Positions 1 through 5,191 of a stretch of 16,087 bases of DNA are shown one piece after another. Source of the stretch: JBBRZF01 sp038236965 (GTDB taxonomy: Bacteria; Acidobacteriota; Terriglobia; Terriglobales; Acidobacteriaceae); assembly GCA_038236965.1 (NCBI GenBank), contig JBBRZF010000068.1, positions 1 to 16,087 of the forward strand, written 5' to 3'. The translations under genes were made by a program, and so were the position numbers. Positions within the stretch are counted from its first letter, which is position 1, and every line of letters begins with the position of its first letter. The notes under the pieces were generated by a model. It did not search any database and was not told the DNA's origin. It saw nothing but the letters and a program-made list of their open reading frames with translations.

Positions 1-136
1 CGAGTAGGTGTCTCTTCATGCGGCCTCCAAATTGGCACACCATTGTAGCGAATCCCGGTGTTCCAAGCCCAACGCAGGCGTCAGATCGAGTCAGCTACTC
101 GGCTTTCCCGCTCTGTCCCTTCCGCATCCAACCACC

Positions 137-571
137 ATGACCCTTGCGACGCAGATCATCTGGCTATTCGTATTGGCGCTGCCCATCGCCAGCATTGCCT
201 GGACAGTCACGCACGAAGAGGTCTTCCGCGAGCCTCGCGATTATTGCGCACACGCCAGCGAAACCGCCGCCACCCTGCTGCGCAGAAAATTCTTCTATCT
301 CTTCACCTGCGAATACTGCTTCAGCCACTACGTCACCGCATTCTTCCTCGTCATTACCCGCTACCACCTGCTGTACGACGACTGGCGGGGATACCTCATT
401 GCATTCTTCGCCCTGCCCTACATCTCCAACTTCTATATGGGATTGTTTGCGCCGACGAAGCTGGAAGCCAAGAAGGACCGCTTCGGCGCCCAGGTCATCC
501 AGCAAGAGGCCGAGATCAAAGAGATAGAAAAAGAGGAGAAGAAAGAGCAGCGTCAGAGGGACGCAGCCTGA
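137..571 (+). CDS. Small polytopic membrane protein of unknown function with a CxxC motif
   Basis: The 144-residue protein has three likely membrane segments (about residues 5-25, 60-78 and 84-104) and a highly charged Lys/Glu-rich tail (110-144) that looks like a cytoplasmic coiled coil. A Cys-Glu-Tyr-Cys motif (C58, C61) sits at the start of the second segment, in a phrase FTCEYCFSHYVT that looks conserved, and a third cysteine is C37. A longer frame opens with GTG at 8, but its first 43 residues look unlike protein and the ATG at 137 begins directly with a hydrophobic helix, so I start there. No Shine-Dalgarno sequence is evident. The gene ends 15 bases from the convergent alkyltransferase gene. 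I do not recognise the family. The CxxC could bind a metal or be redox active, but that is a guess. Confidence 0.7.
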   Translation: MTLATQIIWLFVLALPIASIAWTVTHEEVFREPRDYCAHASETAATLLRRKFFYLFTCEYCFSHYVTAFFLVITRYHLLYDDWRGYLIAFFALPYISNFYMGLFAPTKLEAKKDRFGAQVIQQEAEIKEIEKEEKKEQRQRDAA

Positions 572-586
572 GCTTTTGCCTGTTGC

Positions 587-1093
587 CTATAACCCCAGGC
601 TCCCCGTCCAAGCGCCTTCCAGCTCCAGCAATTTTTTCTTCGTATCGAGTCCGCCCGCGTAGCCCGTCAGTTTGCCCGATGTGCCCACCACCCGATGACA
701 CGGCACAACGATGGCGATGGGGTTGTCGTGATTCGCCGAACCCACGGCGCGCACCGCTTTCGGCGAACCGATCTCGCGCGCGATGTCCGCATAGGAACGC
801 GTCTCTCCAAACGGAATCGCCAGCAGCGCACGCCAGCACTTCATCTGAAACTCCGTCCCGCGCAAATCGATTTTCAGTGAAAACTCTTTTCGTGTGCCGG
901 CAAAATATTCTTCCACTTCGCGGATGTAAGGCTCCGCCTTCGCCCGCGATTGCTCCCACTCCACCTCAAGGTAGACGCCGCTCACGGGCAGTTCGGTGCG
1001 ACTGAATTCCATCATCACCAGCGCCGTCTCGGAGACGCCCATCAACATCGGCCCCACCGGAGATTCATAGCGCGTGTAGTAAAGCGTCTCCAT
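587..1093 (-). CDS. ogt: Methylated-DNA--protein-cysteine S-methyltransferase (O6-alkylguanine-DNA alkyltransferase)
   Basis: Suicide DNA-repair protein that moves the alkyl group from O6-alkylguanine (or O4-alkylthymine) in DNA onto its own cysteine. The 168-residue length is normal for the single-domain Ogt/MGMT type. The active-site motif PCHRV is present with acceptor C132, preceded by IAIVV. The helix-turn-helix that flips the base is seen at RSYADIAREIGSPKAVRAVG (99-118), with the likely arginine finger R115. The usual Asn-Gly-Arg/Lys-Asn-Pro before the active site reads NHDNP (121-125), a mild variation. The N-terminal part (1-80) is the poorly conserved RNase H-like domain. There is no AraC/Ada domain, so it is not Ada. 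It has its own predicted promoter (TTGACT/GATAAC) and lies alone between convergent and terminated neighbours. The ATG at 1093 follows a leader of only about 15 bases with a weak ribosome site. Confidence 0.95.
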   Translation of the reverse strand: METLYYTRYESPVGPMLMGVSETALVMMEFSRTELPVSGVYLEVEWEQSRAKAEPYIREVEEYFAGTRKEFSLKIDLRGTEFQMKCWRALLAIPFGETRSYADIAREIGSPKAVRAVGSANHDNPIAIVVPCHRVVGTSGKLTGYAGGLDTKKKLLELEGAWTGSLGL

Positions 1094-1114
1094 ATATTTG
1101 CCGTCAGCCCGTCA

Positions 1115-1144
1115 GTTATCTGCCATCTGCCAAGGCGAAGTCAA
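1115..1144 (-). promoter_or_regulatory. Predicted sigma-70 type promoter of the alkyltransferase gene
   Basis: On the minus strand, TTGACT (1144-1139, five of six bases of the -35 consensus) is followed after 18 bases by GATAAC (1120-1115, four of six of the -10 consensus). Transcription would begin near 1108, giving a leader of about 15 bases before the ATG at 1093. The -35 box lies just beyond the terminator of the OmpA-like gene, which fits independent expression. Prediction by eye only. Confidence 0.5.
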
Positions 1145-1154
1145 CGTGGAAAAC

Positions 1155-1189
1155 AAAAAGGCCCTCTGCCGAAGCAGAAGGCCTTTTGT
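1155..1189 (-). terminator. Intrinsic terminator downstream of the OmpA-like gene
   Basis: A 14-bp stem with one mismatch (AAAAGGCC, mismatch, TCTGC) closes on a CGAA loop and is flanked by A-runs on the left and T-runs on the right, so it could work in both directions. It lies about 50 bases past the stop codon of the OmpA-like gene. Read on the minus strand it ends in TTTTTG, as expected for Rho-independent termination. Confidence 0.85.
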
Positions 1190-1238
1190 GGAATGCCGGA
1201 GCGCGATCCCCTGAAATCGCGGTTCGGCCGTCGTTAAT

Positions 1239-2321
1239 TTAGCGAGGCGAGGGGTCGCTCGCCGGAGGCTTGGGAACGTCCTGCGTAGCCGGAGTCTGCT
1301 GTTGTGCAGGAGCCTGCTGCTGCGCGGGAGAGGAAGCCGAATTGTCTGAAGGAGCCGACTGCGTGGTTGCCGGAGCCTGCGCCGAACCCGCAACGCCGCC
1401 CTGTTGCGACTGCATGGACGGAGCGCTCTGCGCGGAAGCCAGTTGATCGACGCCGTTCTTCAACAGCGTGACATCGACGCGGCCAGCCCTGACGCGTGCC
1501 GCCTTGCCATCCGCCGTCTGGATCGGGGCGTTGCCCATGCCCAGCACGAAGATGCGATAGACCGGGATCTCATGATTCAGAACCAGGTAGCGCACCACGG
1601 CGTCGGCCATGTTCTGCGAAGTGGTGAGCGCGGCTTGGCCACGTCCGGGCGCGAAGCCCTGTACTTCCACCACGTAGCCCTTCTGGTCTTTCAGGTTCAC
1701 GGCCATTTCGTCCAGCGCTTCCTTGGCCTTCTTGCTCAGTACGGTCTGTCCGGCGCGGAAGCGAAGTTCGGTCTGCGTTGCCGGCTTGTACTGGTCAAGG
1801 TTGCCGACCACGGTGGAGACGGTCTGCAAACGAGTGTTGGCCTGCTCGGCCGTCTGGTTCGCCGTCTGTGCGCGGTTGCCTGCGTCGATGGCGTGCTGGT
1901 CAGCTTCATTGGCCTTTGCGGAGGCAACGCGAATACCTTCGGTCGCGCGCGAATCCACATCCTTCAACATCTTGCTATTGGTGGCCGTAAGTTCATCCAG
2001 TTCGTTGACGCGATTGCGGATCGGCGAAAGCTGACGCGCAACATACTTTTTGCGGGCCATGGGATTGATTCTGCCCCAGAAACCTTGCTTGGCTTCCGGC
2101 TGCAAAGGCTGGCGGGCGCCCATATCGGCTTCTTGTGCCGGAGTCGTCTGGCCGCTCTGCGTGTTGGTCATCCGCGACTGCTGAGAAGATGAGGACGTGC
2201 CCTGCGTCGAGGTCGCTGCGGGCTGTTGCTGCGTATCGGTCGAGTTCGACGTTGTTTGTGCCATGGCCGGTACCATCAGTGTCGCGGCCAGTGGCAACAA
2301 GTACAGGAAACGATTCTTCAT
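1239..2321 (-). CDS. Exported OmpA-like protein with degenerate peptidoglycan-binding domain
   Basis: The 360-residue protein has a signal peptide (1-21, cleavage AMA|Q), a Gln/Ser/Thr-rich low-complexity segment (22-80), a basic patch FWGRINPMARKKY (81-93), an Ala/Gln-rich coiled coil (about 97-175), an OmpA C-terminal-like domain (about 185-287) and a Gln/Pro/Ala-rich tail (290-360). The OmpA fold is suggested by FRAGQTVLSKKAKEALDEMA, then VVEVQGF, then IFVLGMGNAP and RAGRVDV. The canonical G-x-T-D and L-S-x-R-R-A signatures are absent: the position of the peptidoglycan-binding Asp is P225 and that of the Arg is about M238. It may be a periplasmic structural protein that no longer binds diaminopimelate. 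The start is well supported: ATG at 2321 with the ribosome site GGAGG nine bases upstream (2331-2335). It is monocistronic, ending at the terminator near 1155-1189. Confidence 0.8.
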   Translation of the reverse strand: MKNRFLYLLPLAATLMVPAMAQTTSNSTDTQQQPAATSTQGTSSSSQQSRMTNTQSGQTTPAQEADMGARQPLQPEAKQGFWGRINPMARKKYVARQLSPIRNRVNELDELTATNSKMLKDVDSRATEGIRVASAKANEADQHAIDAGNRAQTANQTAEQANTRLQTVSTVVGNLDQYKPATQTELRFRAGQTVLSKKAKEALDEMAVNLKDQKGYVVEVQGFAPGRGQAALTTSQNMADAVVRYLVLNHEIPVYRIFVLGMGNAPIQTADGKAARVRAGRVDVTLLKNGVDQLASAQSAPSMQSQQGGVAGSAQAPATTQSAPSDNSASSPAQQQAPAQQQTPATQDVPKPPASDPSPR

Positions 2322-2674
2322 TGCGAAAATCCTCCGGTTAGGCGAATCCGGGAGGCCATAGAGTCTGGGGGCCCGGAATCACCGACGCGCCCTGGGGGTC
2401 GCGCCAACTTTGTTCCCGACCAAAATCCGTGGTTGCGGAAATGGTACGGGCGGCACTCGCAGCAGATACCTGGGGGAAGCTGCTTGCTGCGCCACACACT
2501 TCTTATTGCGAACGGAGTGCCAAACTTGAAGCCAATAACCCTATTGTTTTCAACGAAGAAAGTCTTCATCTCCAGCACCAGGTGGGTAGGAAAGATAACT
2601 ACCAAGTAATTTCGTCAGGTAGTCAGGCCGTAGTTCTTGCTCTATGCTAGACTCCCCTTTTTCAAGGAGACGCC
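2322..2674. other. Divergent intergenic region between the OmpA-like gene and the hydrolase pseudogene
   Basis: These 353 bases separate two divergent genes and must hold both promoters. For the right-hand gene, TATGCT (2643-2648) is a weak -10 candidate without a convincing -35, and AAGGAGA (2664-2670) is a good ribosome site. For the left-hand gene the ribosome site GGAGG is clear but I see no convincing promoter. Short open frames here show no protein-like sequence. The centre (2515-2570) is more AT-rich than its surroundings. Confidence 0.5.
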
Positions 2675-3524
2675 ATGTTTTCTCGTACCCTGAAGGCCTC
2701 TGCCCTAGCCGCCCTCCTCTTTCTTGCTTTCAGTTCGCCCCTTATGGCGCAGACGCTCGCTCCCGAACTCCGCTCCCAGATCGACCAGGCCGCCAAAGAG
2801 GCGCTCGCAAAAACCGGAGTTCCCAGCGCATCCGTCGCCATCGTTAAGGACGGCCAGATCGCCTACCTTCAGGCCTATGGCGATGCCAAGCTCGATTCCA
2901 AAACCGCCGCGCGTTCGGCCATGCGTTACAGCATTGGTTCCATCAGCAAGCAATTCACTGCCGCCTGCATCCTTCTTTTGCAGGAACAAGGCAAGTTGTC
3001 GCTCGACGATAAGGTTGCGAAATACCTTCCCGGTCCCACGCGCGCCGACCAGGTCACCATCCGTCAACTCCTCTCACACACTTCCGGATACCAGGATTAT
3101 TGGCCGCAGGATTACGTGCCGCCCTTCATGCTGCAGCCCATCACCGCGCAGAAGATCGTAGATATGTGGGCGAAGAAGCCGCTCGATTTCGAGCCCGGAA
3201 CCAAGTGGCAATTAGCAACACCAATTACGTCATCGCCGGACTCATCATCGAAAAAGTCAGCGGCAAGCCCTTGCTCGCCTTCCTCAACGAAAAGATTTTC
3301 GCGCCCTTGGTAATGAAGAGCGTCGCCAACATCGATCAGGAAAGACTCGGCGACACCGATCCCATCGGATACATGAAATCAGGCAAACAGGTCAGGGACT
3401 TCGAGGCGGAATGGTCCTGCGCGTCTTCATGGCAAAGTTCCCCACCAAAACCGTCCGCGTCTGGACCTACATGATGCCCAACGGAAAACTCGAGCAATAC
3501 CAGGTAGCCGCCGCCGAAGAATAA
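2675..3524 (+). pseudogene. Decayed serine hydrolase (beta-lactamase class C / D-Ala-D-Ala carboxypeptidase family), frameshifted and internally deleted
   Basis: The intact relatives are exported serine hydrolases of the class C beta-lactamase/penicillin-binding fold. The 5' part reads a signal peptide (1-25, LMA|Q), the catalytic motif S89-I-S-K92, and LLSHTSGYQDYW up to DFEPGTKWQ (residue 179). There the frame breaks at 3212-3213: the expected Tyr codon of the YSN motif has lost one base, and SNTNYVIAGLIIEKVSG continues in the next frame. After PIGYMKSGK (near 3385) the rest of the catalytic domain, including the His-x-Gly motif, is gone. A further frame change near 3390-3405 joins the usual C-terminal tail, GGMVLRVFMAKFP to KLEQYQVAAAEE, ending at TAA 3524. 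Without the repair the product is a 212-residue fragment ending at 3313. The start is supported by AAGGAGA at 2664-2670. I infer loss of function. Confidence 0.88.
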
Positions 3525-3564
3525 CTTCGGCCTTATTGCCTCGAGCCTTTGCCTCGCGTGGGCC

Positions 3565-3601
3565 CGGACGCCTCGTCCGTGGCGGGCGAGCGTAGCTCGC
3601 C
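3565..3601. repeat. Two tandem GC-rich palindromes (REP-like)
   Basis: CGGACG-CCT-CGTCCG (3565-3579) is a perfect 6-bp stem with a 3-base loop. Five bases on, GGCGAGC-GTA-GCTCGCC (3585-3601) is a perfect 7-bp stem with a 3-base loop. They lie about 40 bases past the pseudogene stop. Paired short hairpins between genes resemble REP/BIME elements, though copy number elsewhere in the genome is unknown. The second, followed by a T-rich stretch, might also act as a plus-strand terminator. Confidence 0.45.
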
Positions 3602-3803
3602 TTCGCCTTTGCTTTTGATCTTCCGCAAACGCGTGATGTTCTTCGTTGCAGCTCTCTTCATTCTTTCGCCGACGCAGTAACGAAATTCTGCTCGTCTGCA
3701 ACCTGTTTTCTGCAACGCATTTCCCACTTTCGCCCGTTCTATCGAAGAGCCAAACACGCATCAAGCGAACTCAAGCAGGCGCCAACCGAAAAAACGAAGA
3801 GCT

Positions 3804-3878
3804 AAACGCACTTATCCAAACGCGAGTTATCCGCGCTCAAACGCTTTCTAAACGCTGCTAACCCAATCTCGCAAACGC
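3804..3878. repeat. Cluster of AAACGC direct repeats interleaved with TTATCC words
   Basis: AAACGC occurs at 3804, 3818, 3839, 3850 and 3873, always on the plus strand, and once more at 3627. The first two copies are followed after 2-3 bases by TTATCC, giving a longer unit AAACGC-N(2-3)-TTATCC; a degenerate TAACCC follows the fourth. The words TTATCCAAA (3812-3820) and, further on, TTTTCCACA (3922-3930) each differ by one base from the DnaA box TTATCCACA. The pattern is seen directly; its role is unknown. Confidence 0.5.
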
Positions 3879-3957
3879 GATTTCGCCCCGAAAACAGAGG
3901 CTAAACTCCCTGCTCTCAATATTTTCCACATAACTCTTCTGCTTTGAATATTTTACG

Positions 3958-3997
3958 ACGCAAGTCGCGCAAGCCGCTGAGTCGCAACGACTTGCGT
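3958..3997. repeat. 10-bp inverted repeat after the dGTPase gene
   Basis: ACGCAAGTCG (3958-3967) and CGACTTGCGT (3988-3997) are exact reverse complements separated by 20 bases. The pair sits 16 bases beyond the stop codon of the dGTPase-family gene, so the hairpin would form at the 3' end of that mRNA. On the minus strand it is followed by AT-rich sequence but not by a U-run, so it may protect the mRNA end or terminate weakly. Confidence 0.4.
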
Positions 3998-4012
3998 ACA
4001 AGGGCATTCACG

Positions 4013-5122
4013 CTATTTTAAAAGTTTACGATGTTGTTCGAAGATGAAGTTGTCGGTCATGCCCGCGATGTAGTCGCACACCGTCCGCGCCAGCGTGTCG
4101 CCCGCATGCTCCTGGTAGCTCAACGGCAACTGTTCGGGATGCTGCATCCAGTGGCGGAACAACTCGCCCACCACGCGCTCCGCCTTCTCTTTCTCTGGCT
4201 TCAGCGGCGGAGAGAAGTACAGATACTCATACAGAAACGCCTTCGCTTCGCGCCGTTCCTGCTCCACCTCATCGCTGAAAGCGGCCAGTCGCGTGGGGAA
4301 GCGGCGCACATCATCCACCGTGAGAACGCCCGCGTGGCGCAGGGTTCGCGCGGTGTTGTCGATCAGGTCCGTCACTAACCGGTCGAGCATGCGCTTCAGC
4401 GCTTCATTGAATTTCAATTTCGGCGGAGCCGCCGGATAGCGTTCATCCACCTCGCGGAAGAAGCGGTCGAAGATGCGCACATGCTTGCGAATCTGCTCCA
4501 GCTTCAGCAGCTTCGATTCGAATCCATCATCGAGGTCCGCCGTGTTGTAAGCGATCTCATCCGTCAAATCGATTAATTGCGCTTCCAGCGGCGGACGCAG
4601 ATCCAGCAGATACTCCGCCAGTTGCGGATACTCATCCACACTGTAATCATGCGAGTGTTTAATGATTCCTTCGCGCACTTCAAACGTAAGATTCAGCCCC
4701 GGAAATTCGATGTAACGATGCTCGAAGAACTCCACGATGCGCAACCCATGCAGGTTGTGATCGAACGTTTCTCCATACTCGCGCATCGCCGCATCCAGCG
4801 CTTTTTCTCCCGCATGACCGAACGGCGGATGCCCGATGTCATGCACCAGCGCCAGCGTTTCCGTCAGCTCCGCATTCAGGTTCAACGCGGCCGCGATGGT
4901 GCGCGATATCTGCGCGACCTCGAACGTGTGCGTCAATCGATTGCGAAAATGATCGGAGAGACGCTTGGTAAAAACCTGCGTCTTGCTTTCCAGCCGACGG
5001 AATGCGCGTGCATGAATGATGCGGTCGCGATCGCGCTGATAGTCTCCGCGATAGGCGTGCGAACTCTCCGGATAGCGGCGTCCGCAGGAATCTTCAACGT
5101 GGACTGCATAACTCGCCAGCAT
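4013..5122 (-). CDS. dgt: Deoxyguanosinetriphosphate triphosphohydrolase-like HD protein
   Basis: Cytoplasmic HD-superfamily enzyme of the dGTPase type, which hydrolyses dNTPs to deoxynucleoside and triphosphate and so adjusts dNTP pools. The 369 residues match the short bacterial subfamily (about 370-400), not the longer E. coli Dgt. Family motifs run in order: DSCGRRYPE (11-19), RDRDRIIHARAFRRLESKTQVF (30-51), NRLTHTFEVAQ (61-71), LVHDIGHPPFGHAGE (92-106), FDHNLHGLRIV (120-130), PGLNLTFEVREGIIKH (141-156) and LTDEIAYNTADLDDG (186-200). The metal site is complete: H65, H94, D95 and D188. The start at ATG 5122 gives the family-typical N-terminus and lies seven bases after a near-consensus -10 box, so the mRNA is probably leaderless; no Shine-Dalgarno sequence is present. 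It lies just after the terminator of the upstream TPR gene, so it is probably expressed on its own. Substrate preference cannot be read from sequence. Confidence 0.93.
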   Translation of the reverse strand: MLASYAVHVEDSCGRRYPESSHAYRGDYQRDRDRIIHARAFRRLESKTQVFTKRLSDHFRNRLTHTFEVAQISRTIAAALNLNAELTETLALVHDIGHPPFGHAGEKALDAAMREYGETFDHNLHGLRIVEFFEHRYIEFPGLNLTFEVREGIIKHSHDYSVDEYPQLAEYLLDLRPPLEAQLIDLTDEIAYNTADLDDGFESKLLKLEQIRKHVRIFDRFFREVDERYPAAPPKLKFNEALKRMLDRLVTDLIDNTARTLRHAGVLTVDDVRRFPTRLAAFSDEVEQERREAKAFLYEYLYFSPPLKPEKEKAERVVGELFRHWMQHPEQLPLSYQEHAGDTLARTVCDYIAGMTDNFIFEQHRKLLK

Positions 5123-5129
5123 GGAAACG

Positions 5130-5135
5130 ATTGTA
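5130..5135 (-). promoter_or_regulatory. Extended-spacing-free -10 box for a leaderless dGTPase mRNA
   Basis: On the minus strand TACAAT (5135-5130, five of six consensus bases) ends seven bases before the A of the ATG at 5122, so the start codon coincides with the predicted transcription start. No good -35 is seen at 16-18 bases; that position falls inside the terminator stem of the upstream TPR gene (5147-5170). Either the promoter is -35-weak or it depends on an activator. Confidence 0.5.
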
Positions 5136-5146
5136 CCAACAACACA

Positions 5147-5170
5147 AAAGCCCCTCGCGAGAGGGGCTTT
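5147..5170 (-). terminator. Intrinsic terminator of the TPR gene
   Basis: A perfect 10-bp stem, AAAGCCCCTC and GAGGGGCTTT, with a GCGA tetraloop. It lies 21 bases past the TPR protein's stop codon (5192-5194) and is followed on the minus strand by TTTTG. It separates the TPR gene from the dGTPase-family gene, whose start is only 24 bases further on. Confidence 0.9.
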
Positions 5171-5191
5171 ATGCAGCGAATGACTTGCACG

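Larger units (their letters stand above)
3525..4012. other. 488-bp non-coding gap with palindromes and clustered short repeats
   Basis: No protein-like open frame was found: the 71-codon frame at 3646-3861 is rich in Arg, Ser and Lys without domain character. The gap holds two adjacent GC-rich palindromes (3565-3601), five AAACGC copies within 75 bases (3804-3878) with DnaA-box-like words among and after them, and an inverted repeat ACGCAAGTCG/CGACTTGCGT (3958-3967 and 3988-3997) just past the end of the dGTPase gene. That last hairpin lacks a U-tract on the minus strand, so it is at best a weak terminator. Confidence 0.6.

Noticed and set aside
58..1005. 315-codon plus-strand open frame
   Set aside because: It overlaps the small membrane protein out of frame and the alkyltransferase gene antisense; the product is Arg/Pro-rich noise.
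1404..2192. 262-codon plus-strand open frame
   Set aside because: Antisense to the OmpA-like gene, which has a signal peptide, ribosome site, domain and terminator.
3646..3861. Possible small gene of 71 codons in the gap before the dGTPase gene
   Set aside because: No ribosome site, no hydrophobic or domain pattern, and it runs through the AAACGC repeat cluster; treated as non-coding.
3804..3930. Chromosome replication origin
   Set aside because: DnaA-box-like words are imperfect and few, and none of dnaA, dnaN, gyrB, gidA or rpmH is nearby, so oriC is not claimed.
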